The position numbers and the translations under genes were made by a program. The notes below the pieces were generated by a model. The model was not told the DNA's origin and did no database searches. It saw only the letters and a list, made by a program, of their open reading frames with translations. From Leptospira congkakensis (GTDB lineage: Bacteria > Spirochaetota > Leptospiria > Leptospirales > Leptospiraceae), in contig NZ_RQGQ01000022.1 of NCBI RefSeq assembly GCF_004770265.1, positions 1-64,000 of the forward strand: a DNA stretch of 64,000 nt, read 5' to 3'. Numbering within the stretch: position 1 is the stretch's first letter; each line of letters starts with the position of its first letter. This document shows positions 57,045 to 64,000 of this stretch, in pieces.

Positions 57045-57212
57045 ATGAGGAAAACAATTGCCTTTGCCGGCGGATTTTTCAGTTTTTCTTTCGTTTGGCT
57101 CCAAGGTTCCTTTAAAACCGGATCTCGAACCTGTCTAAAGAAAGATCAAAACTTTAATGAAACTACGAAAATCCATAGAATATCTCAAATGGATCTGCAA
57201 AGTAACCAATGA
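57045..57212 (+). CDS. Possible small protein coupled to DUF4180
   Basis: A 55-codon frame from ATG 57045 to TGA 57210-57212, overlapping the DUF4180 ATG (57209) by 4 nt, a common coupling arrangement. It has a hydrophobic front (AFAGGFFSFSFVW). No strong ribosome-binding site; it may be an untranslated leader. Confidence 0.35.
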   Translation: MRKTIAFAGGFFSFSFVWLQGSFKTGSRTCLKKDQNFNETTKIHRISQMDLQSNQ

Positions 57213-57574
57213 ACATTCGTAAAATTAACAAAAACAATATTGAAATCGCAGTAGTCGACTCAAACGAAACTTTGATCACGGACGGATCCTCTGCCCTGGA
57301 TTTGTTTGCCACAATTCAATACGATTCTGGATGTGATCGCTTCATATTGAAACTATCTCATTTTGCGGAAGACTTCTTTGATTTAAAAACAGGACTAGCA
57401 GGAATCGTGTTACAAAAGATAATCAACTACCGAATGAAACTAGCAATCATCGGCGATTTTTCTATTTATTCTAGCAAAAGCCTAAATGATTTTATTTACG
57501 AAATGAACTCAGGAAAAGATGTTTTTTTTCTAAATTCAGAAGAAGAAGGAATTCTTCGTCTGAGTAAAGTTTAA
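57209..57574 (+). CDS. DUF4180 family protein
   Basis: A 121-residue protein matching DUF4180: AEDFFDLKTGLAGIVLQKII, then LAIIGDFSIYSSKSLNDFIY and DVFFLNSEEEGI. Function is unknown; family members often sit beside ArsR or MarR-type regulators, as does this one, divergent from the ArsR gene. Confidence 0.85.
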   Translation: MNIRKINKNNIEIAVVDSNETLITDGSSALDLFATIQYDSGCDRFILKLSHFAEDFFDLKTGLAGIVLQKIINYRMKLAIIGDFSIYSSKSLNDFIYEMNSGKDVFFLNSEEEGILRLSKV

Positions 57575-57647
57575 CAATCACACAATCACAAAGTTTTGTT
57601 GAGATATTTTTTTATCAAAACAAAACTGAAATAATTTGTATCCAAAT

Positions 57648-58742
57648 CTAAGAAGCTGAAGATTCCTTTTCCAAAAAAACAATTTTTGACAACAAATCAA
57701 TATTATGTTTTTCGATCGTGTTGGCAAGGCCAATCCCCAAAAGTTCAAAGACCCTTTGGAACAATTCGATAGATTCTATTTTTTGATCTTTAAATCCATA
57801 AAAACCTAAAACACCAATGGTTTGGTTATGAACTTTAAGAGGAAATTCCATCAGGCAAGATACTCCCAGATCTAGTAAATGATCTCTCACACGATCAGTT
57901 GAAGTCGCAGAAATTTCGTTTATCATAAAAGCAGAACCAGATAAACTCTGGTGTGAGAATTTCGATTCTTCCTTAGAAAATCTTTGTCCCTCAAAAATCC
58001 CATGTACATTCCCTTCGACAAGACTGTACTCCCAATTTTCACCAACTTTGGAGGCAATCAGTCCTAAAGGTAAACCAAAAAGTTTAGTTCCTGTTTGTAA
58101 ATAATTTCGGCAAGTTACAGTGAGATCAGTCGACTTTGTAGAAAGAAGTCGAAATAACTCGGCTAAAGAATGTTTCACAAACGATGCAGTATTTAAAGTT
58201 TGTGCAATTAAATTTTCATTTTTGTATCGAATCAATTCTTGGCTAAGTTTGTCTGCAATCACATCGATGAGTTTTAAGTTTTTGAATTTATGTTTAAACT
58301 TATCTTCCACTATCATTCCAATAACTCCGATGACAGTCCCTATATCAGATCGAATCGGATATCCTAAATACATTGCGGACGATTTGTCCGGAATGATTTC
58401 ACTGAGAGAATGAAAATAAGTATCCTCACCAATCAAACTCATTTCAAAAATCATATTGGAATCAACTACATGGTGGCAAGGGAGCGAATATTTAGAAACT
58501 GTTTTCGGAATTTGAAATGGAACACGACTATGAAGTGCAAGCAAACGAAAGTTTTGTGATTCGGGAAGGTATTCCAAAATCCAAGTCGCGATGATCTCGG
58601 GAATCCTTGCTATGGTTCCTACTGTATGATCCCAAACCTCTTCTGTAGGTTCCACAGAATGAAATGAATGTAAATCATCGGCTAAATCCCGAGTCATAGA
58701 AATTCCGGAAAAATAATGGTTGGGAGCCAATTCAGAAAGCAT
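57648..58742 (-). CDS. Double-GAF signalling protein
   Basis: A 364-residue cytoplasmic protein with two GAF-like domains (about 25-175 and 205-350; the second ends with FPLKVHNQTIGVLGFYGFK). No output domain is seen. Such proteins bind small ligands or cyclic nucleotides. Upstream, 58804-58831 holds GCTATAT/ATATAGC as a 7 bp inverted repeat, a possible operator. Confidence 0.7.
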   Translation of the reverse strand: MLSELAPNHYFSGISMTRDLADDLHSFHSVEPTEEVWDHTVGTIARIPEIIATWILEYLPESQNFRLLALHSRVPFQIPKTVSKYSLPCHHVVDSNMIFEMSLIGEDTYFHSLSEIIPDKSSAMYLGYPIRSDIGTVIGVIGMIVEDKFKHKFKNLKLIDVIADKLSQELIRYKNENLIAQTLNTASFVKHSLAELFRLLSTKSTDLTVTCRNYLQTGTKLFGLPLGLIASKVGENWEYSLVEGNVHGIFEGQRFSKEESKFSHQSLSGSAFMINEISATSTDRVRDHLLDLGVSCLMEFPLKVHNQTIGVLGFYGFKDQKIESIELFQRVFELLGIGLANTIEKHNIDLLSKIVFLEKESSAS

Positions 58743-58867
58743 AACAAACCACCTCTCCCATCCATCCCATCAAGACTCCCTAAACCGACGAGAACCTAAA
58801 TCTGCTATATGGGATTTTTATTCAATATAGCGATCAATATCTTTTCAGTTGGTGCAATCGGGTGTCT

Positions 58868-59773
58868 TTAAGCCACTTCCTTCCCTCGGGCTGCTTCTAG
58901 AATCGAAAACCACTCCGCTCGAGTGAGGGGATAGGAAAAACATTCAGCCGCCGACTGGATACGCCCTGGATCATTGGTTCCCAAAATGGGAACCAGTCCT
59001 GCCGGATGGTTTAAAAACCAAGAGTAAAGAACTTGGTCAATCTGGGAGCCGTAAACCTTAGCAATTTCTTTTAGTTTGGAAACCAAGGCCACTTCTCTTT
59101 CCGACTTAGGTGAAAAAATCCTCCCTCCCCCCGTAGGTGACCAAATCATAGGATGGATTTTGTATTCTAATGCCTGGTCAAAAGTCCCATCAAACAAGGG
59201 TTCTGTGTGAAACGGATGAAACTCCACTTGATTTGTAAAAAGCGGTTTCTGATAGCCTGATTGTAACATATGAAACTGTGAAGGTTTAAAATTAGAAACT
59301 CCAAAATGATTTACTTTTCCTTCACGAGTTAGAACTTCAAATATTTCTGCTAGTTTATAAGGATCCATTAAAGGATCTGGCCTATGGATGAGAACCACAT
59401 CTAAATGATCCACCTGTAATTTACGTAACGAACGTTCCACGGAATAACGAATATGTTCTTTGGACGTATTGTAATGTTTTGTGGAGAACTTAGATCCTGG
59501 AACTTGGATCCCACACTTCGTGATGATTTTGATTTTTGATTTTAAGGAAGGTAACTTGGCCAAAGCACGACCAAAAAGTTCTTCATTTTCAAAGTTTCCA
59601 TATATGTCCGCATGATCAAAAGTATCAATCCCAAGACTAAGACAAGTTTCTATTTTTTGAATGATTCTTTCAGGAGAGACTCCTTCTTTATCTTCATGTA
59701 ATCTCCAAATCCCATAAACCAGTCTTGAGATTGAAAATTTATGTTTCGGAAATTCAATTTGTGGAACTTTCAT
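58868..59773 (-). CDS. Aldo/keto reductase
   Basis: A 301-residue NADPH-dependent reductase: [19 protein letters not shown] with the catalytic Asp and Tyr, then VVLIHRPDP and [14 protein letters not shown] overlap with the monooxygenase gene (59770-59773). It may act on aldehyde products of that enzyme, which is inference. Confidence 0.92.
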   Translation of the reverse strand: MKVPQIEFPKHKFSISRLVYGIWRLHEDKEGVSPERIIQKIETCLSLGIDTFDHADIYGNFENEELFGRALAKLPSLKSKIKIITKCGIQVPGSKFSTKHYNTSKEHIRYSVERSLRKLQVDHLDVVLIHRPDPLMDPYKLAEIFEVLTREGKVNHFGVSNFKPSQFHMLQSGYQKPLFTNQVEFHPFHTEPLFDGTFDQALEYKIHPMIWSPTGGGRIFSPKSEREVALVSKLKEIAKVYGSQIDQVLYSWFLNHPAGLVPILGTNDPGRIQSAAECFSYPLTRAEWFSILEAARGKEVA

Positions 59774-60933
59774 TTTCTTTCTCCCGTGGTGAGTGGAGTG
59801 ACAGGAATTCCATTAGGTTTTCGATTTTGCGCTTCGGCAAAGTTGATGGTTTGTAACTTAGGAAGAACTGATTTCGCAAATAGTTTGGATTCTTCAATTA
59901 AAGGATAACCAGAAAAAATAAAAGCCCGAATCCCCATTTGGATGTATCTTTGGATTTTTTCATATACTTGTTCAGGTGTTCCGACAATAGCCGAACCACA
60001 TCCAGAACGAGCAAGACCAATCCCCGACCAAACCATTGGTTCAATAAAAAGATCAGGATCAGCAGACTTTCGCAAGTCATCTTGACGAAGAACTCCCGCC
60101 GAATTAGAATCCAATGCCCTGTGTTTGATATCATTTGCTCTTTCTATATCAATCTTTGATAACAATTGTTTTGCGGCATCTCTTGCTTCTTTTTCTGTAT
60201 CCCTTACAATCAAATGAATACGAAGACCAAAATCGATTGTCCTTCCAAAGGAAGCCGCACGGACACTTAAATCCTTCATTGTATCAGCCAGTCTTTCTTC
60301 TGTTTCAGGCCACATCAAAAACACATCACAAAATTCAGCACACAATGTTCTGGCATCAGGAGAAATCCCACCAAAGTAAAGGAGTGGCCCTCCATTTTGT
60401 TGGTAGGATTTTACTGGATCTGAAGGCAAATCAAACTGATAGTGTTTTCCTTGAAACTTGATTTGATCCCGAGTCCAACCTTGTTGCAAAATCTGGATGA
60501 CTTCTTTAGAAATCTCATACCTTGTTTTGGAATCTCTTTGGGTTCCAGGAAGGTCAGAGGAGATGATATTGATATTCAGCCTTCCTTTTAACATATGATC
60601 TAAGGTGGACAATGTCCTTGCAAGCATGGGTGGATGGATTTCACCACACCGAATTGCTGTTAGGAGAGATATCTGTTTTGTGAATTGAGATGCAGCTGCG
60701 GCAAAAGTTAAAGTATCTTGGCCTGTTTGGTAAGAAGAAGGAAGGAGAATGTTTTGATATCCGAGTTCATCCGCCAAACGAATGATATCCGAACAATGTT
60801 CGAAACTAGAACGTAATGAACCATCAGGCACTCCCAAATATTCATAGTCTCCATTACAAAGGTCACAAAACCAGGAGACTTCTACGGCAGGATTTTCGGA
60901 TCGAATGGCGGGTGCTTTAGGGATCGGATTCAT
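59770..60933 (-). CDS. LLM-class flavin-dependent monooxygenase (SsuD-like)
   Basis: A 387-residue TIM-barrel flavin monooxygenase: [20 protein letters not shown], then [20 protein letters not shown] and [16 protein letters not shown]. It resembles alkanesulfonate monooxygenases. ATG 60933 is chosen; the longer frame to 61035 overlaps the divergent symporter. Together with the aldo/keto reductase it could desulfonate organosulfur compounds or act on another substrate. Confidence 0.88.
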   Translation of the reverse strand: MNPIPKAPAIRSENPAVEVSWFCDLCNGDYEYLGVPDGSLRSSFEHCSDIIRLADELGYQNILLPSSYQTGQDTLTFAAAASQFTKQISLLTAIRCGEIHPPMLARTLSTLDHMLKGRLNINIISSDLPGTQRDSKTRYEISKEVIQILQQGWTRDQIKFQGKHYQFDLPSDPVKSYQQNGGPLLYFGGISPDARTLCAEFCDVFLMWPETEERLADTMKDLSVRAASFGRTIDFGLRIHLIVRDTEKEARDAAKQLLSKIDIERANDIKHRALDSNSAGVLRQDDLRKSADPDLFIEPMVWSGIGLARSGCGSAIVGTPEQVYEKIQRYIQMGIRAFIFSGYPLIEESKLFAKSVLPKLQTINFAEAQNRKPNGIPVTPLTTGERK

Positions 60934-61023
60934 TGTTTTTCTACTGGAAGATAGGTCTCGGACAAAGACAAGAGAGAATTCCCGGAAATCTATCGCTTGC
61001 CATAATTTCAGAAAATATCCAAT

Positions 61024-62889
61024 ATGACGAATCAATTATCTGCTATGATAACAAGTATCGACTTTCTATTTTTTGGACTCACCTTCCTTCTCGTTCTGGG
61101 CGTCGGAATGTACGCCGGCCGGAAAGAATCCTCCTCTTCCGATTATTTTCTCGGGGGCCGTAGCCTTCCCTGGTGGGGGATCGCTGGATCCCTATTTGGA
61201 ACCAATATTTCGGCAAACCATTTGGTCGGAATGCTTGGAATTGGATTTTCCGTAGGTTTTGCACAAAGCCACTACGAATTTGGATCAATACCCGCGATTG
61301 TTCTCTTGGCTTTTGTTTTTCTACCGCTCTTTCGACGTAAAAAATTCTATACCCTCTCTCAATTTCTCCAGAGCAAATTTGGACTCGGCGCTGGAAAAAT
61401 CTATTCTGGAATTTCGCTCATCTTAATCACCATCCAACTGACTGGGGCTTTGTACATTGGTGCCCGAAGTTTTCTTCCCTTTATCAAAGATACAGGAATC
61501 CAAATCACCTATACAGAAGTTGTCATTTGGATTGCATTTACATCAACCATCTACACATGGTTTGGTGGTTTAAAATCAGTGGTTTACACCGATGTCATCC
61601 AAACCTTTCTTATTTTAGCCTCTGGATTACTCCTTGCCTACCTTTCCATCACTAGGCCAGAGGTGGGCGGGATCTTCGAACTTTTTGCCAAAGAAGAAAG
61701 TCGCGGTGACGGACTTAGTAAAATGAATTTGTATCTCCCACCAAACCATCCTACACTTCCTTGGACGGGAGCCCTCAGTGGACTTTTTTTGTTACATATT
61801 TTTTATTGGAATACCAATCAATATGTCGTACAGCGCACGCTAGGTGGGAAATCCTTAAGGGAAGCAAGACTCGGAATTTTGGTTGGGGGTCTACTCAAAC
61901 TAACAGTTCCTTTTTTCTCTATCCTTACTGGAGTGGCTGCTTACCAAATTTGGACTTCCCTTGGTGAAACCGCAAACATCGCACCAGACGAAGCTTTCTC
62001 CAAGTTGGTTGTGCTTGTAGTTCCATTTGGATATGGGCTAATCGGAGTGATCCTTGCAGGCCTTCTCGGAGCCATTTTTTCCAGCATTGACTCTATGTTA
62101 CATTCAGCAGCCACACTCTTTACGATTGATTTTTACAAACCATTCCGAGAAAAACTAGGCAAAAAATTAGGCGATGCAGAAGAAATGAAAGTTGGCCGAA
62201 TCTTTCTTTTGGTTTTTTCGGTATTGGTCACAGTCCTTGCCATTCTCTTTGTGGATCCCAATTCTAAGAAAAATTTCTTTATCGAACTTTCCAACCAAAG
62301 TTCTCATTTTACCCCTGCCCTACTTGTAGTTTTTTTATTTGGAATTTTAAATATAAAAATCAGCAGTCGAATGATCTGCATTACAATTCTAATCACACCG
62401 ATTTTTTCATTTCTGATTCCAGTCCTTTACTCTGGAATTGCACCCAAATCCATCAAACAAATGTTTGGTGCAGAACTCAACTTTTTACATAGAGTTTTTT
62501 TTAGTTTTCATTTTGCTCTTGTTTTACTTGTTTTTACGGCCCTGGTTCAAAACAGACAAAGGAAAAATTCGGAAGTTTTGAAAGAAAAGGAAAGTTCCCT
62601 TTCAAAACGAAAACAATGGATATCCATGATCATCCAATCCCCAAATACTAAAAGTTGGATTTTGTTTTTGGTTCTATTTTTTGCACTCATTTCCTTCAGA
62701 ATCCAAATACCGGAATATAAAATATATTTATCCATCTCAGGATTTTTTCTTTTTGTAATTTATTCTTTTTTCATAACAATCCGAAAAAGATCACCAAACC
62801 AATCCGTGGCGAATCTCTTTCGAAAACGAGACGAATGGTTGTATGGAATCCTTCTGGGATTTACATTTTTGTTTTACCTCTGGTTTTAA
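61024..62889 (+). CDS. Sodium/solute symporter (SSS family)
   Basis: A 621-residue transporter with about 14 membrane segments. Signature [33 protein letters not shown] and [20 protein letters not shown] (sodium-site Ser residues) are typical of SGLT-like transporters. Substrate may be sugar. Divergent from the monooxygenase. Confidence 0.93.
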   Translation: MTNQLSAMITSIDFLFFGLTFLLVLGVGMYAGRKESSSSDYFLGGRSLPWWGIAGSLFGTNISANHLVGMLGIGFSVGFAQSHYEFGSIPAIVLLAFVFLPLFRRKKFYTLSQFLQSKFGLGAGKIYSGISLILITIQLTGALYIGARSFLPFIKDTGIQITYTEVVIWIAFTSTIYTWFGGLKSVVYTDVIQTFLILASGLLLAYLSITRPEVGGIFELFAKEESRGDGLSKMNLYLPPNHPTLPWTGALSGLFLLHIFYWNTNQYVVQRTLGGKSLREARLGILVGGLLKLTVPFFSILTGVAAYQIWTSLGETANIAPDEAFSKLVVLVVPFGYGLIGVILAGLLGAIFSSIDSMLHSAATLFTIDFYKPFREKLGKKLGDAEEMKVGRIFLLVFSVLVTVLAILFVDPNSKKNFFIELSNQSSHFTPALLVVFLFGILNIKISSRMICITILITPIFSFLIPVLYSGIAPKSIKQMFGAELNFLHRVFFSFHFALVLLVFTALVQNRQRKNSEVLKEKESSLSKRKQWISMIIQSPNTKSWILFLVLFFALISFRIQIPEYKIYLSISGFFLFVIYSFFITIRKRSPNQSVANLFRKRDEWLYGILLGFTFLFYLWF

Positions 62890-62929
62890 AATCGCTTTAA
62901 AAGACAGATCGATCGGTTATGATGGGAAC

Positions 62930-63400
62930 ATGGCTAAAAAATATAAATTTAGCATTACGACCAAAGACAATCGAATTATGGATTTACTCGCAAGGACCGA
63001 CCACAAAACTTCCGCTCAGTGGGCCTTGGATTGTGTGGAACGAGTGTTTTTCTATTTTGAGAATTCCGATTGTATGGATTATCATCCTAAAGAAGCTCTA
63101 AATGTATTAAAAGAATGGATCCAAACAGGCAAGTTTAGTATGGCAGCCATACGAAAAGCAGCATTAGATTCCCATGCTGCAGCAAGAAAGATCGACACTG
63201 ATAACGAAACAAAATCTGTAGCACGAGCTTGCGGACAAGCCGTTGCCACCGCCCATGTAAAAACTCATGCCATAGGTGCTGCCAATTATTCCGCGCAAGC
63301 AGTCTTTAGGGCCAACGAAAATCTGGATCCAGAGATTTCTGTCCAAAAAGAAAGGGATTGGCAATACAATCGTTTGTTACAACTATTGGCAGAGCCTTAA
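62930..63400 (+). CDS. Imm-5-like putative immunity protein
   Basis: A 156-residue protein resembling the 'putative immunity protein' (Imm-5-like) family: AQWALDCVERVFFYFEN, then SHAAARK and RACGQAVATAHVKTHAIGAA. No toxin gene is adjacent, so the immunity role is only by family name. I chose ATG 62930, which gives the family-typical start. Confidence 0.75.
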   Translation: MAKKYKFSITTKDNRIMDLLARTDHKTSAQWALDCVERVFFYFENSDCMDYHPKEALNVLKEWIQTGKFSMAAIRKAALDSHAAARKIDTDNETKSVARACGQAVATAHVKTHAIGAANYSAQAVFRANENLDPEISVQKERDWQYNRLLQLLAEP

Positions 63401-63412
63401 GACCAACTAACA

Positions 63413-64000
63413 ATGTTTGTATTCGAAAAAGCAAATCATAATTTTAGAAAACCAATCTTAACCCTTGGGTTTATTTTTCTCACTATGTTAACGCTGTTTT
63501 TCGATAACTACGAACCTTATGCGTTTACACCCAAAAAAGAGTTTGGTTTCAATTTGTTTTATTCATTTTTCTTTAACTCTTCCCTTTCGGAATGGTTTAC
63601 CAACGCAGTTTATCTATACATGTTCGCTGATAATATAGAAGATGTAGTAGGACATTTCTATTTTTTCATTCTATTTATTTTTTTTGGAGTCTTAGCCAAT
63701 CTAACCTATTTTTTATTTCATATAAATTCTATCATACCGGTAATCGGAACTTCTGGAGTTATCTCAGGAATTCTTGGTATGTATTTTGTATTTTTTCCTA
63801 ATGTAAAAAGTACGATGGTATTCGAAAAAGCTACCTTCCGTGATATACCAATCTTTATTAGTCTCAGTATTTGGATTCTCATCCAATCCTATTTCTATAT
63901 CATTGAATTAAACAACCAAGTGCGGAGTGTTTATGGCGGACAGGTTGTGACCTTTTTAGTAGGTATGGGTTTTGCACAAATCTTTATTCGATACCAATTT
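63413..64000 (+). CDS. Rhomboid-like intramembrane protein, partial at right edge
   Basis: The first 196 codons from ATG 63413; the gene continues past the window. Features of rhomboids: MFADNIEDVVGHFYFF, and the GxSG site as GTSGVISGILGMYF. The usual catalytic His region (AHxGG) reads YGGQVVTFLVG here, with no His, so it may be an inactive or altered rhomboid. The segment ends before the full C-terminus. Confidence 0.7.
   Translation, partial: MFVFEKANHNFRKPILTLGFIFLTMLTLFFDNYEPYAFTPKKEFGFNLFYSFFFNSSLSEWFTNAVYLYMFADNIEDVVGHFYFFILFIFFGVLANLTYFLFHINSIIPVIGTSGVISGILGMYFVFFPNVKSTMVFEKATFRDIPIFISLSIWILIQSYFYIIELNNQVRSVYGGQVVTFLVGMGFAQIFIRYQF

Noticed and set aside
1..64000. CRISPR array, tRNA, rRNA, IS element or prophage
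   Set aside because: I saw no regular spaced repeats, cloverleaf-like stretch, rRNA core or transposase/integrase motif on either strand.

Overview
The window looks like a chromosomal segment of a spirochaete of the genus Leptospira, more likely the saprophytic (biflexa/meyeri-like) side than a pathogen. This rests on protein style: many lipoproteins with spirochaete-type lipoboxes, PEGA and MORN lipoproteins, DUF115, MotA, paired chemoreceptors, GGDEF/PAS/GAF signalling and a low-to-moderate G+C content. No rRNA, tRNA, CRISPR array, integrase or insertion sequence was recognised. Species assignment is inference.

Layout. 1-714: no confident gene, one copy of a GC-rich ~60 bp repeat. 715-6856 (minus): PEGA protein, two OppB/OppC-like permeases without ATPase or binding protein, PTS EIIA, an RnfC-like Fe-S protein with a polytopic partner, and a small CxxC protein. 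6937-8499: cellulose-synthase-like glycosyltransferase. 8566-11519 (plus): large membrane protein coupled to a MotA-family protein. 11522-12511: rRNA methyltransferase. 12723-15236 (plus): RNase H, lipoprotein, Fur-family regulator and tRNA/poly(A) nucleotidyltransferase. 15415-17889: beta-barrel porin and lipoproteins. 18291-22546: two tandem paralogous chemoreceptors. 22668-25595: di-haem peroxidase, then a cobalamin riboswitch in front of two surface lipoproteins, a probable B12-responsive unit. 25765-29799 (minus): SecA, glutamine amidotransferase, thioredoxin-like lipoprotein. 29947-34415 (plus): acidic-tailed protein, a DUF115 protein whose true N-terminus lies upstream of the first ATG, an HATPase-HDOD regulator and an ABC ATPase. 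34544-38275: giant Ig/carboxypeptidase-regulatory-type lipoprotein. 38519-41537: DUF445, epimerase, secreted protein. 41683-42993: short arsenic operon (arsR, arsC, DUF6428) with a clear operator but no exporter.

43005-50847 (minus) holds a GGDEF protein, a membrane protein, a PAS protein that stops after its phosphoacceptor domain, SCO1, MORN and YHYH proteins, a GNAT and an acyl-CoA dehydrogenase. 50967-52738 (plus) holds a lipoprotein hydrolase and an SDR. 52866-55964 is an A+T-rich island carrying an Mrr-like nuclease plus NACHT NTPase, one reading frame split by a single in-frame TAA. This is the strongest candidate for an unusual (anti-phage-type) system here. 56127-63400 holds an ArsR/SRPBCC pair, DUF4180, a GAF protein, an aldo/keto reductase with an LLM flavin monooxygenase, a sodium/solute symporter and an Imm-5-like protein. 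A rhomboid-like protein runs off the right edge.
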